The notes: generated by a model not told the origin, from the letters alone. Counted from the first letter of the stretch, positions 39,261-52,972 are shown. The stretch is DNA of 64,000 nucleotides from Drosophila persimilis (GCF_003286085.1 NW_020825298.1:7750001-7814000); one strand, 5' to 3'. Numbers and translations: made by a program.

Positions 39261-39309
39261 CAGCAGATGTACTTTGACGGTACTGAAATACCTGGCAAAC
39301 ATCTGCTCA
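39261..39309. repeat. Imperfect inverted repeat around CAGATG
   Basis: GCAGATGT on the left pairs with ACATCTGC on the right, with an inner GGTA/TACC pairing. It could form a hairpin of about 45 nt. Each arm holds a CAGATG E-box. It may be chance or part of an eroded repeat; a weak repeat-tail-like AAGGGTATTC follows at about 39,340. Confidence 0.25.
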
Positions 39310-42123
39310 TAATCGTAACACCTCTAAAAGTTTAAGGGTATTCAAAAACGCATCATCCCGAGAGGTTGGAAAAAGAGAAGAAAAAAATTTAGACATTCCC
39401 CCGGAGACTTGGAGACTTGGAGCTGATAAACTGAAGTCATTGCAGGCGCAACAACATCAACAACGGCAATGAAACTGCCCACACAGAGAGCCGTAGCACT
39501 GCCACCACTAACCACCAGAACACCACAAAACCAGCACCACCACAAAGTGGTCAATGATGATGATGGTGCTGATGATGCTGGTTGCCTGGCGATGGAAGAG
39601 GGACTGAGAGAGGGATCGCCAGCCGATGCCACAATTATCAAGTGTGAAAACCAGCGAATAACAAATTAAGCGAGTGATACGATGTCTTCCAGAACCACAA
39701 CCAGAACCAGAATCGAACTCAACTCGAACCTGACACTGCAAATGTATTGAATGTATATGGACAAGATTGTCCCAAACCCAAACCCAAACTCACAGAAAGC
39801 CAGAGACAGAGGGAGAGCCAAAGCCAGAGCCAGAACCAGATGCAGACGTAGATGGAGACCCAAATCCAGTGCCAGACCCAAGGATAGGGACTGCCAACAG
39901 GGGACACAGTCAACGAGACAGGCACTACTCCGATATCAGTTTTATGGGTGGCCCACATGTCGAGGGCCATAAAGTAGAAAATTATCACCTTTTAAATTGA
40001 AGAATCCAAACAAATTGAAACGGATATCGTGTTTAAGTGCTATCGACATCACTTCTATTAGCCCTGCGACCAGGGAAGATGTGTGTCTGACACCCAGCCA
40101 CGGCCACGACCATCCCCAGTCCCAGTCCCGGCCTCAGACGAAGACGAAGACTCGGACCATTGGGTTACATGACTCCTCATCCATGTCCGCATCCTTCTTC
40201 TCCACCTCCTGCCCCATGCGACAAGCCAATTAAAAATATAAAAAAAGTCCAACAGAAGTATAAATGTTCGCTAGTGGAAAATGAACGGACTAGAAGGTAC
40301 TTCTTGTATGGGATATTTGAATAAACTTTTCACAGACTGGATCTCACATTGATATATCTTTCTAAAAAACTCCAGTCTCTAATCTCCTCTGATATAGATT
40401 ATGACTTAAGATCAGCTTTAACGATCATAATGAAAGCAATTAGACGCTTCGAATGATCCTTAATCAGCACAGAATATTACTCATCTAATATCTAATATCT
40501 AGCGGATAGATATAGGATCCCATTCTAGCCATGATATATACTTATACTTATGTATGTTCGCACAGATCTTTTTTCTCTCAGTTGCTGTAACCCAGTGTTC
40601 CATAATCCAATGTACCCCAGAGATACCCCACAGGGTTTCAGGCATCACCGAAAGCCAAGTAAAAATGCGTGGGTTTATTCTCTAGTCGGATATCCAAGAT
40701 CCACTTGGGCATGAGAGCTGAATGAGAGCTTATTCCTCTTCTTCTTGGCCAGCCAGAGCCCCATTAGCCACAAAAGGTGTAGGCCGAAAATGCTCTCAGC
40801 CGGGCAAGGCATCAAATTCGCAGCTGGAGAGAGGACAGATGCAGAGGAGCAGCAATATTTGATTTGCTGGACAGTTGGCAACTGCAGCAGTTGGCAATTA
40901 TTGCATATTACGTGGATAGTTGACAGTTGGGAAAGACGAAAGAGAGAGAGAGAGAGGAAGAGAGCATTGGGGTTTGATTACGCATTGAACTCTGGGGCTA
41001 GGCCTAATTGAACAACCTACCACCTGCCCTGATCTGAGGTTTACTTAACGTAAAACTTAAGCCTCCAAAAACCCTGATCAGCGATCAACGGCAGCTTCGA
41101 AAAGCAAGGAGGGTGGGGATCTGGGATCAGGCAGTGTAGACGGGGGCGGACGATGACGATGGCCAGACTGGCAGCAGTCGTTTCGTCTCCCTCTCCGGCT
41201 CCCAGCTCTCCACCATAAAGGCACTCCGTGGGAAATGGCGTGTGCCCTCGAGCGTGTGCCGACCAATTTGACTCCTCGCGAACTGGAAAAATACGAAGGT
41301 AATAATTCACAAAAAAATATTTGTAGAAACTTGCATGGGAACAATCGCGTTGGACGTTGATTTCTCGAAAAGCGTTCGCGTTCGGGTTCGGGTCTGGTTG
41401 GGTCTTGCCTGGTGGCTGGTGGCTGGTGCATGGTCTTGGCCATGCCCCATGCCTCTGTATGCTGCTCATTTTATAAGACTCCGACACGGTGCCAGGGCTG
41501 CACAAGCTGCATCTTAAATGCCGAATGCCGAAGGTGGAGCCAGCTTTGGGGCGTGAGCATTGAAGAAGCTTCACTCCGGAGTCAAATTATCGAGCACCGA
41601 ACATTATTTAGACACAATATCTGCGTATCGAGAGCTCTTCAAGAGAGCTCTGCATTTAAATTCTCGATTTTATTTTCGCCCAAAATTCGTACTTCCAGTC
41701 CCTGTTCTGGCCACACTTGACTCGACTCGAGTTTCGAGCGACTACCAAAGCTCATTGCCACGCCATGTCTGTGCCCCAACACGCCCCCGTTTATGTCCCA
41801 AAACAGTCTGCCCTCTGTCCTTGCAGCTACCCCTCTCTACTCGGGATTCAGAGCGCAGTCAGCCACTGACTAAGTGCGAATCTGTGGCGCAATCAGTTGA
41901 CTCGGGACGCGGCACTCGGACTCTTGGAGCTGGCATAGTTTCTGAATTTATTTCACCAGTCCCCCAACTTTAAACCCCGACTCTCGATATAGCCCGACCC
42001 CCAGACGAACAGTCAACCATTGGAGGGAGGCTCTCGGGTCAGGCCACGACCACGTCCGCACTGATGTTGATGATGATGATGGCGGTGCTGCCACAGTTGC
42101 AGCCACAGTTGCTGCTGCCACAG

Positions 42124-42125
<2 letters not shown>

Positions 42126-42163
<38 letters not shown>
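42126..42163. repeat. TGC trinucleotide array (about 12-13 units)
   Basis: An uninterrupted TGC/GCA run, the longest perfect trinucleotide array outside coding DNA in this window. No coding frame around it has other support. Confidence 0.7.
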
Positions 42164-45100
42164 GGTTGCTGCCGTTAAAGAAGGCGAGTAGGTGGATCGT
42201 ACGTTTGCTTACTAACTGCCGTGGTCAAAATGTTTATCAACTTTAATATTAAATTGTATGCCCGAGCCAAGGCGGACAAATCCCCCTCTCACGACAGGAG
42301 CGGACTTTACCGCTTCAGGGGGATGCAAAATGTTGTGATAGTTATGTTATAAAGAATTTTCTGAAGTTTTTAGTTGCTTTCTGAAATTTTGATAAGTTCT
42401 GGAACCTGTAGAGTCTATATCTCTATATCTATAGGAAACTCAGGGACATATCCCTAAGAACAGAAGTTTATTATATTATGCTAACTACAGCTGTCTATAC
42501 GATTGCCTTTGATTCCTGATTATTGATTGATATTCCAAGTTTTCTGGGTATTAGTTTATGGAATGGCAAATAGAGTTATTTATTTTAAAATACCATTCGT
42601 TTCGGGACACTGATTTTATTCTTAATATCCAAACCGCTTTCTAAGCAAAGTTTACCTTCATACATAATTTCAATTAGTCAAAACTGTGAATCCTCTCCAG
42701 GCCATGGCGGATCCGCTCCTGTCTTCCAGCCTTTTAGTTGCTGGTGGCGTACACTCTGACCGGTCGAGAGGTTCGCTGGCAGCAGGCAAGGCAAATGAGG
42801 GGGAGGATGAGAGGGGTGTCCTGCCATAAAGCACGCCGCTGCCTCGACTGCCTACCGCACCGCCCGCAACGCGCCTGAGCAATCAGAGATGTGTTGTGGC
42901 CCGTTTGCTGTTTGCCATGGCCTGTCCAGCCCCTCAGCTTCAGTTCCAGCTTTAACTTCAGTTGCAGCCCCAGCCGGTCGGTCAGCAGCCATGCACCTCC
43001 CCCAGTACCCCCGAATGACCTGCCTCCACTCTACTGGACTCCAGTCCAATCCACTGGACTCCACTCCACTCCACTCCACTCGAACGGAGACTCGCGCGTC
43101 TCCGCGTGCAGCTTTCGTGCTGCATTTGGCCGGCGGCGAAATTTGTCGCACGTTGAGTATTTTTAAACCATGAGAAAATCCTTTGGCGCTAATAGCCCGA
43201 ATTCCTTGTGCTTAACATAAAAATCGCCTCTTGTACCCACTACATCATGCAATATGGTCTTGAAATTAGTTGGGAATTGGCAATGGAGTAAAAGGGGATT
43301 GTGCTTAAGGAGAGAACCCCAGCTACAACCCCAACCCCCCATTTTTAGCATATGTAAGTGTGGGGCTTTTATTGCCTTCTTGTTGCCTATTCCCATAATC
43401 ATGTGAAAATGGCTGAAACGGTTCTTCCAGATGAGAGTCGGACAATTCTTGTTCTCTTGCCTGGAGGATCATTCATATTTAAAGAAAGATCAATGGGATT
43501 TCAGCTCGAATATATTGGAAACTTCATGGGAATTAGATTCATTCATAATTGAAGAGAGGTCTTTTGTTTTATGGATATACTATAGTGCTTGTCTATGTAT
43601 CTATGCCATAGATATAGTTAGAAGGATACGTACTTCTAACGAACGCTCAATAAAAATGGACCTGGGTAAGTGCTATTTCTCCTATAACGGATATTGATCC
43701 TTTATGATCAACCTTCAAAGCAAGGTTATACTGAATTGAATTAAACTTTTCTTATAAAAAAGATCAATAAATTACCAATTCTTCGCTGGAGATCCCCAAC
43801 TTCTTCCAGCCCCAGCCCTAAAGCACTTAATACGAAATTTGCCAAATTTTCAACGCTCTTCCATCAATCGAGCGGTAATTACCATATCATAATGATCTCA
43901 CATCTCTGCCGATTGCCGATTGCGACACCGTATTGACCGTATTGAGTATTGTTGTTAACAAATTAACGTAGAAAGCTCAACGAACCCGATGAGCACGCAG
44001 CGGGGTAAAAAATGAAAAGGAGAACCTAACTTAAAATCCAAGACTGTCGATGGGATGGATGACGAGGCATCGATCGGGGCCTGATGAGGTCTGACGTTGA
44101 TGCCGAGGGACACCCCGGTGAGAGCCAGAGAGCGCAATGGACTCGACTCGACTCGAATGCATCCCCAGCAGATCCCAGCCAGAATCCCAGGCCTAGGCCC
44201 ATGCCCAAGCCTAAGCCCAATCCCGCCTGGGAGTGCATGTCAGAGGCATGTAAACGTGAAGAAACATAATTTGTAGGCACGTACCGTAGGCAAACGCCAA
44301 CGCCAACGCCAATAAGATTCAGGTTGAGTTGAAGATCGGGGTGGAGGTGGTATGGGAGGCAGTGGAGGCAAAGGTTGAGGTTGTGGCTGGGTGAGGGACA
44401 TACATATGTAAATGTCGGGGCGTTAAATCGGTGCATAGACGATAATCGGGGTCTAGTCGTCTCTCTTTCTCTCTGACTAACCGTTTATGGATATGAAATA
44501 TTGTTTCGTCCAGGCCCCAGCCCCGAAGATCATTGTGTGTTCGGGAACTCGGAAGATCTTGTGTGCCATGTGAACTGCTGTTGATGTAGGTGTTCTCTCT
44601 CTCTCTCTCTGTCTCTTTCTGTGTCTCTCCAGACCCCAACTCCCTCAAAAAGATTCACATTCTTATGATTAATGATGGTAACTGCGACGGCGGCCCAAGG
44701 AATTTCAACATAACTACTTTGTGCCCAGATACAAATCGTTATTACACATTAAATGTTCCCAGTGAGTGGTTAATCAACAGCAGAGGGAACGCTGTTCAGG
44801 GTCAGGGTTTGGTCGAGAGCGAGGGCTTGTGGCTGCGATTGGGCCTGGGCTTCATGGGCTTCATGGGGTTCAGTGCGCGGGTGTATGCTTTTGAACCGCT
44901 GAACTGCCAGCGTGTAAATCAATTGAAAATAATTTGTTACTTTTAATAATAAGTGAAAGAAGCTGTGCGCATGCGCATGCCCATGGCGAGGAGTACGCCT
45001 CGAACGTGGGCCCGAAGCTCTTGCCTCTTTCCGCTTGCCTCTTGCCGCTTGGGAACCTGCCCCGGCCAGGTTGTAATTGATCATGTGTTTTGTGTGTGTC

Positions 45101-48100
45101 TCTCTCTCTCTCTGTGGGAGTGTGTCGGTGTATCGTACGATATGTGAGAGACAAACAAATAAACAAATAAACATTGGAGCTCAGAGACAGCGTTGACTGT
45201 TGGGCCATAATCGATGAAATCAATCGATCATGGAGAGAAGTACAGAGCAGGAGCGCAGGCCAGGAGGATGATTCCATCAAGAAAGGACACGGATTTCTCT
45301 AAAGGAAGGTACAATCGATGTAGGTATCGAAAAATGTGGTAGAAGAATCGGTTCAAAACGATTCAGGAAAGAATGAGAATAAGCCTTATCGCGAATAGCT
45401 TTCAAGAGAACCTTATTCCTAACTTAAGATCTATCATATCATTCGTTCCATCTTTAATCCCTCCTAACTACTCCCATGATTCCCGTCATGGTTTTCACTT
45501 TTTTGAAACGAGAATTTTTGATGAAAAAAATCAAAAATGAATGATGAGAGGATGTGAGGATATAACGAGCAGAGGAGCTCTAGCCACATGTTAGGTGGTC
45601 CGTGACTCAAACCCCGGTTCGGTCTTACTCATTTCGAGTCTCGTCTTCCTTTGAATAAAAGCTCTGCGATTGCCTTTGTGCCCAGTGAAGCGCCACATGT
45701 CGTCGATTCCTTGTAATCCCCCAATGAGAGATATTCCCAGAGCCCGAGGGATCCTGCTTAGGGGCTGAGGAGTGCTGGGGGGGGACCCTCTTATAATGTC
45801 TTATTTATATCGGATTATGGCTATCACACCATTTTCAAGGGTGTTCGAGTGACCACCATGAGAGTGCCACAATGCCAGCGGGCGCATTAAAATGTCAAAG
45901 AACCGAGAATGAAATAATAAAAAATAAAACAGACAGCGGACAACGGTGGAACGGACACCGAAGAACAAGTGAAAAGACGGCAATCTCAGAGCATAACAAA
46001 CAAAAGAGTTGTCAAGACAGCACAGATCTCTCTCTCTCTCTCTCTTTTGGTCATGGACGTTGGAACCACTAACTAAGGTGTTGCCTGTTGCCGACCATTT
46101 CATCTTTATCTGGCCAACACCACAACAACAGGGCATTGGGCGCGATGCCTTGGGGAAACACTATGGTTAACAGCAGCCTCTAAGCCACCACTCTCTCCCT
46201 GTGCCTCTCTGGTAATTCAATTAAGTTCTCAATAAGTGATTGGAGGGAGGATTGTGGATGGACTCCGTGGATGTGGACCTCCCATGCCCACAGGTGTCGT
46301 CTAGTCGCTGCCTGCCGCCAATAAAATTGATCGCTCTCTTAGCCAGGTTAGCATTTGTTTTCCCAAACTGATTTGTGCCCGGTGATAAATTCACCAGCCT
46401 AATTGACAGTCCCTTGTCAGGGTCTAAGGTCTCAGGCCTAGAGGGTCGGTCTTCTAGGGTTTCGTCTAGGTGGAAGGAGTACCACCAAAGGGTCTAGGTG
46501 TCAATTAATGCACTGACTGGGAGATTGAGCCCAACAGATAAGGCAAACCCAACCAGAAGAACCTCAGGCGATTAAATTGTTAGACCAAATCTAAGACAGA
46601 ACCTGAAACAGAACCCCAGAGCAGTTGCTTGCTTTGTTCTGATTTTTGTTTTTTTGGCTGATATCGAGAAGACGCGTAAGTAAGTTATATTTAAAACACC
46701 TTTTTAGGCAAAACAAAAGTGTCAAAATATTCGATAGATAGTGGAGACGACCATAAAAGAAGAAAAACGAACACCCAGCGTGTCTCAGCTAGGTGTGGGG
46801 AGGGGTGAAGGGGGGCTCATGTGGTTGGTTGTCTGTTAGTTAGTTCTGTTGTCAAGTACGTATCTCGGTCTCGGAATGGGTATCTCCATCGCCCCCTCCA
46901 AGATATGTGTCTCGTTCGTCGTTCGTCGTTCGGCTTGTCATCTGGCAAGTGGAAGTAGGTGTCGTCTGGGGGCTCTAAGTAACTACGCGTGTAGTGCAAT
47001 TAGGCTGCGACACATTGTGACACATGCGACTACTGTGTGTGCCACAACGCAACCATCGTCAAGTGGGGAGCGATCATAGGCGGCTCTGAAAAAGGGTGGT
47101 AGCTATAGGTATGCAAAGGTGGAGTATTAATCACTAGAAGATTCTTACACTCTGATGAGTTGTGATTTTTCTGAAGAGTCTTCTATTTAAGATACTTAAG
47201 CTTATGCCTATTCATTCAGAGTCGTTAAAAAGTGAAGCATTTGTATTCGTAGATGAAAAAATATTAAATAGAGCTAATGATATTCCATATATGAAAACTT
47301 TGTTCTGTGATGCTTAATGCATTAGACATCATATATCAATCTTTCCTAACGACTCCCATATATATCGAGCACTTCCCTCATACGAGTATCATTTCACTTG
47401 TGATCAAATCACAGTATTCGAATCATAACGAAAGCAGTGAAGTGGCACGCACTGCCATGGGGCAAAAGGCGTAGCGTCGTCGGCATATCAAACCACCTTC
47501 AAAAGCTGACAATCTAGACAATGTACAATTACGAGAGACAAGTTTTGTATCTGTGTTTTTGGGCTTGGCTCACTTGACAACTTGGAAATGGCAGACAGAC
47601 ATACAGAGTTATGTAGTTATGTGTAGGGTAATGCTGTCATCATCGCCATCAGCGGCTATGAGGGTTTCTGTCAACGGCCATTTAAAGAGTGTCCTCGTTC
47701 CGCTTGTACTCGAACTCCCCCTCCAGCCAGATCTCCTCGGTAGATCCATTGAATGGAATGGTGACGCTGGTACTCCCCGCTTAAGCTATTGAATGGCGAA
47801 AAATCGATTTGCAACGTTTTAATTGGCGAGCAGACGAGGCAACTTCATCGCAGACACATCTACTGGGTGGTCCACCAAGGCCACAAGTGGAGTGCGAACG
47901 TGTCCCGAGCTGAACAAGAGTATGTCCTGCCGTCGAGATCCTGCAGCTCATTAAAATTGCATGCTCGGTAGGCAGCCATCAAGCCATCAAGCCATCAGCC
48001 ACCACGGGTGCCAAAAGGGCCAAGACACACAAGGATAGAGAAGGAAATAGCCAAGAGAGAGCCAAGGGGTGCTTCTGTGGCAGTAAATGGCTCACTTTTG

Positions 48101-50606
48101 GCAGACGTCGTACTGCAGCACGTCCTGCCACTACAATTTACAACGTACCTATAGGATATATTGGATAGGAGGAAATATGTACAGCATAGATCCGAAAGTG
48201 CCAACAGTACGGGGCTAGGGCCACCCTAGTTGCGGAACCGATCCTTTTAATTGTGGCCTAAAAAAGGCACAAACTGACAGCGATAGGGCAGGAGCAGACA
48301 AAAGGGACAAAACCCCATACGGACACACATCAATCTGACCAACTCCTTGCAGGATAACAGCTACAGCCTCTGCCTGTCCCATCCCTTCTGGCGCACAGGA
48401 ATCTCAGTCTCCGATGTCTTCGATGTCCCGCTGTGACTTTCACAAAATATTTTGGTTGTACGCAGTGCGGATTCGTGCAATTATGGCCTGTTCTGTGGAC
48501 AGTGTGTGTCGAATGGCAGGACATGACCTGGCCCAGGCCCATGCCAACTCCTGGTGGTGCTCTGGCACTGGGGACTTCCTGCAGTGAAGTGTTGCAAAAC
48601 ACAGGATGGTATGGCTAGGACAAGTCCAACGGTTGACCAAGATAAGACCCATAGCCCCGGTCTGGATCTTGCTGCGATTTTGGCCAACCCACACTGGCCA
48701 AATGCCAGTGCGTAGCCGCAGGATATCTTGAGACATTGAAATGTCTCCTGGGCGTTGCAGGAGGGCGCGTCCAGGATACTTGTCATGGCATCGATCCACA
48801 CCACACCACACCATAGCACACACCTGAAGAGGGTTGACTTCAATGTAGACATCAATTGGCGAATACGTTTACATTTTGGATGCCAATGGCAATGGCAATC
48901 GCAAACAATGCGAAACGGAATCAATTGTACATGGCCATAATGCCCGAGCGAATGCCCCGAGTATGTCATCAAAGTGTAATGGAAATTGAGCAGCAAATGA
49001 GGCAGCTGTTGGTGAAACCAGCACGAAGATCCTTAGTACTTGGCATGCGGGTACAGACAGCCAGCCAGCCAGACAGTCAGACAGAAATGACCTCAGGCGT
49101 CAATTAAAGACAATCTTATGCTCGATTTGGGACAAAGATCACAATCGAAATATTGGCAGTTCCTGGTAAGGAGCGTGCTAAAAGAAATGGAGTTCCAAAC
49201 GAAAAAGAATGAGCTGGAAACCTCAGAGGATTGCAATTGTCTTCCCCAGATTTAGATGCCATTTGGCACGTTCTCTTACTCATGGCACTATTTCAATGGA
49301 AGCCACAATGAAAACTAAACCAAAACCTAAACCGAAACCGAAACCGAGACCGAAATAAATGCCATAAATATTTGGACCACACCTCAAAAGTATAACAAAA
49401 GCAAAACATCAGCAAACCCGAAATCAAATTCAATTCGTTTCGATTTCATAAATTAACTTTTGCGACAGTTTTAACATTGATTTGCTTGCTTCCTTTTATA
49501 AGGCGAAACTTCTGCTTACTTAATCGGAATCTTGAAAATTAATAGAGCTGCTTAAAATGCTTCAAATATAAATGTGAATCAAAACTGAGTTGTGCCAATG
49601 GTTAATAAATTTTGACAGCTGCTGTTTGATGTTCTTCCCTAGATGGTCATCCAAATTGAATCAAATGAGTTATCGCCGCAGCATGGGAACAAGGTGTGGG
49701 AGTACGGCCAAAAAGGAGTTGCAGATAATATAGATACAGATATGATACGATTTAGATTAAGATTTAGAAGATACAGATATACAGACAAGAATAGGTTGGG
49801 AAATGCTATGCGGAAGATACAGAATAAGCTGACAATGCTATGAAATATATAATTGATGTTACTGCAAGTAGATTTTGCATTCAAAAATATAGATTTTCAA
49901 AGTCTTTTATTTAAGAAGAAGAAGATACATATACTACAGTTTTCATAGGTAAATGTGAATATAGACTCATTCAAAAGATTTAATACTGGCTAGAAATTGT
50001 GCTAAAACTAAGAGTGCATAAACTCTCTTCTATAACCAATAAATTTCTAATATAGTTTTCACCGGAATGACTATATTTCCAATAACTTAAAATATATTTC
50101 AGCGTTATCAATTATCAACCCTTCTAAAATCAATTCCATGATGTATACTTTCTTCTGCCGAATAATAAACCACTTCATAGAACCCTGTAGATTAACTTAT
50201 CTGTCAAATGCCATTGCGATTTCCAGACGTTCATAAAAAGGAAGCAGAACTTAGGTTTTGGCCAAGTAAATCCCAGAAATTCCCACCGATATTCTCTGAG
50301 AATGTACCGCGATAAAGAAAAGACGTTATAAATTTCAGTTGATATTATTTTCCATTTATACATACATATAATCGTATGGTTCTTGTGATAGCTTCATATC
50401 ATTTTAGGCGCATGCAATGCTAAATTTTTGATACATACATATATATAAAGACTATAGGCGATAATGAGATCGTTGTATCTTTGTGTTAAGTCGCGTTTGA
50501 TAGGGCAAATTCTTGTATATGTTCATAAATCATATGGGAATCACTACTACAAGAAATAATCATGAGACGTGGCTTGGATTAATGCATTGAACAATCCACG
50601 GATTGA

Positions 50607-50612
50607 TTTATT
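50607..50612 (-). terminator. odd: Likely poly(A) signal of odd
   Basis: AATAAA on the minus strand, about 610 nt after the odd stop codon. A variant ATTAAA at 50772-50777 would give a shorter 3' UTR of about 445 nt. No canonical signal lies closer to the stop. Confidence 0.35.
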
Positions 50613-51221
50613 CAAATATAATTGTAAAAGCTATTACGAAAACAGTCTTTCAATAACCAAGAACGGGCTTGAGGTTTGTCTGGGATTAATTTAAATGTTT
50701 GATTGATTGATTTTTCTATTGTAACATAACATTTGGTTTACTTAATTGGCTATAAGGTACCATATATTAACTTTAATTAAACTATAGTTACATGATAATA
50801 TATATAATTAAATAATAGTTTACAGCGTTGACAGCGAAGTTCGATTCGACTGCATAATGTTTTGGAATTGTTTTTGTAGGAGGCGTGTGTGTTTGCAATA
50901 CTATTCGTATCTGTATCTGTGTTTGCTTTGGCTTTGGCTAGGACAATGCCGGCATCTATATCTATTCCATATAGAGCCGATTGCACTATTTCTGACTGAT
51001 AGCATCTCCACTGCTACTTCTACCTCTACTCCTCTCACTGGGTGCGATTGCGGGGTGTGCTGGCGAGGTTGTGGTTTCCTTTTGGCCAGGATTCGAGCTG
51101 GACTCTGTGCGAGGTCCGGGCCAGGCATTTCCCATGCCTGGCCGGGGCCAGCTCTGGATGACATGACTCTTAACACAAACCAAAAATTGATTAACTTTCG
51201 GCTCGGTCTCCATGCATCTCT

Positions 51222-52613
51222 CTATCTGCTCATGATTTCGTCGATGGTGAAACCTAGGGTGCGCTTGGGCTTCTCCGTGGTGGTAGACGAGGCGGATGAC
51301 GACGAGGACAGATCCAGGACGGGCATGTGGTGATGTTGATGATGATGATGGTGGTGGACCAACTGTTCAGGTTGAGGCGAGCTCAATGCCTGTGCTGGTG
51401 CCCCACCACTGATAGGGGATGTGGGTGTAGTTGGTGACGTGGCCTCCTTGCTACTCTGCTCGCTGTGGCTCTGCAGATGGCTCTTGAGGTTCGCCCGCTG
51501 GTTGAAGCTTCGCTGGCAGATTGGGCACTTGTGAGGGCCCTCCTCCAAGTGCGTGACCTTGTGTACAGCCAGGGTGCGGGACTGGCAGAAGCCCTTGCCG
51601 CAGTCGCTGCACTTAAAGGGCTTGTCCTTGGAGTGGATGTAGCGATGGTCCCGTAGATGATCCTGCCGCCGGAAGGCTTTGCCGCAAATGTCGCAGGAAT
51701 ACGGACGCTCGTCCGTGTGGGTGCGTTCGTGGATGAGGAGGTTGTAGGATTTGGTGAACTGCCGGTTGCAGTACTTGCAGATGAACTGCTTCTTTGGTCG
51801 GCTGCTGCCGGAGCCAGTGGCTCCTCCCGCTCCCGAGGCACCGCTCAGCTTCATGGTGGGCAGGGCGCCAAAGTGGCGGCCAGCGGCGATGTGGAGACCG
51901 TGCAATCCCGCGGGGTATGGCCTCACGCCATGGGGATGATGATGCGGATGCTGGTGTGGGTGGGCCTGGGCGTGGCCGTGGTGCGAGTGGTGGTGTGGGT
52001 GGGCATGGGCGTGGGCGTGGTGCGGATGGTGGTGTGCCTGGGCCTGTGCCGCCTGCTGCTGCTGTTGTTGCTGGTAGAGGGCTGCGTTGCGGATCCAGTG
52101 ATTCATTAGCTGCTGGTGTACTGCAACGGGATCGGCGCTGGCCGCAGCTCCGGCTGCAGCTGCCGCATAAACGGGATAGTGGGGATGTTGTTGCTGCTGC
52201 TGCTGCATCTGCAACCAGAGACGATGTTGCTGCTGCTGCTGTTGCTGCTGCTGTTGGTACTGTGCCATGTGCCGCATATGGAGCTGTGTGGCCACCGCCT
52301 CATCGGCGGTTGTGGAGTGGTGTCCCCTTCGCAGGGGCTCCTCTGTGGGTGTGTGCGGCGGTGTTAGCATTGGGGAGAGACTGCTCTCGCGCTCCTCTTT
52401 AATCACAATGAAATCGTCTTCGGCAAAGTCTGGAAAAAGATCGAAAGATAGTGCTTTTGTTAGATTCGTTCAACTCCAGATGCATGTTGGGTGTGTTAGA
52501 GTAATCCGTTTTGCCGTCGCTGTTTTTAGCGGATAATTACCTTGTTCTCTGCTGATATTGAGCTCGTCGTCGACGGTTATGTTGCTGATCGGCGAGGCGG
52601 AAGTGGAAGACAT
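51222..52613 (-). CDS. odd: Odd-skipped (Odd), pair-rule C2H2 zinc-finger transcription factor
   Basis: This is a two-exon gene, join 52613..52541 and 52429..51222, giving 426 residues. It is a nuclear, mainly repressive pair-rule factor that sets alternate-segment boundaries and later acts in leg joints, gut and other tissues. Exon 1 gives [20 protein letters not shown], then SREQ; exon 2 continues [15 protein letters not shown] and [12 protein letters not shown], as in known Odd. Residues ~80-200 are glutamine runs and long His/Pro/Ala stretches. Four C2H2 fingers follow, with ligands C242/C245/H258/H262, C270/C273/H286/H290, C298/C301/H314/H318 and C326/C329/H342/H346. Near the C-terminus are a polyhistidine run, a Ser-rich stretch and [21 protein letters not shown] (418-424) fits the eh1-like FxIxxIL/M motif that recruits the corepressor Groucho. 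At 426 residues it is longer than the ~390 of D. melanogaster Odd, mostly through Gln/His expansion. The ATG has A at -3. Confidence 0.96.
52430..52540 (-). other. odd: odd intron 1
   Basis: The intron is 111 bp. The donor reads GAACAAG|GTAATTAT and the acceptor TTTTTCCAG|ACTTTGCC. It splits an Asp codon (G|AC, residue 25). Joining yields [13 protein letters not shown], the known Odd N-terminus. Confidence 0.93.
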
Positions 52614-52828
52614 GGTAATCCCCGTTTGTATTTGGTTTGAACTGATCTCGAAACTTCACTTGTTATTCACTGTAGAATCAATCTACTGTTTGTTCTCTTC
52701 GCTTTGCTTTGGTTTCTTTTCTGTTCTGTATTTTCCGTATGTATTTACGTAAATGTATCTTTCACTTGTATCTGGTTGTTCAGTGCGATCTCTTGAATGC
52801 GACGTGCCCTCGACAACGTCTCGAAATA

Positions 52829-52835
52829 AACTGAA
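52829..52835 (-). promoter_or_regulatory. odd: odd initiator and probable transcription start
   Basis: TTCAGTTT on the minus strand matches the initiator TCAKTY, with the +1 A at 52832. It would give a 219-nt leader. No TATA box is seen about 30 bp upstream. A partial downstream promoter element (ACGTC) lies near +28. The GAGA-rich tract begins about 80 bp upstream, so a TATA-less, GAGA-factor-assisted promoter is likely. Confidence 0.45.
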
Positions 52836-52904
52836 TTTCGTTGCGAACGCCGCTCTCCGACTCAAACTCGTGTGAATCGTACGAGTGCTATCTCTTTCTA
52901 TGCC

Positions 52905-52972
52905 TGTTCATCTCTCTCTTTCTCTCGTATACTCTCTCGCTGGCTCTCTCTCTGTCGCTCTCTCTCTATCTT
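52905..52972. promoter_or_regulatory. odd: GAGA-factor tract upstream of odd promoter
   Basis: Dense CTCTC (GAGAG on the gene strand) repeats lie about 75-140 bp upstream of the predicted odd start. GAGA factor sites at this position are typical of paused developmental promoters. A TACGAGTG box lies at about 52,880 between the tract and the start. Confidence 0.5.

Larger units (their letters stand above)
25001..50600. other. Large intergenic block between sob and odd, no gene recognised
   Basis: About 26 kb holds no open frame I would defend. Frames of 100-177 codons (for example minus 41,041-41,574, minus 44,026-44,436, plus 37,407-37,865) lack good starts, carry no domain and are read-throughs of simple DNA. 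The block contains many short tandem arrays, TTTATGGC/GCCATAAA boxes at 34850, 36308, 37042, 39966, 42823 and 49361, and TACGAGTA boxes at 28075 and 47381. It most likely holds enhancers for the sob/odd pair; unannotated non-coding RNAs cannot be excluded. Confidence 0.5.

Noticed and set aside
41041-41574. 177-codon minus-strand frame
   Set aside because: Starts at GTG, contains simple repeats and has no family resemblance.
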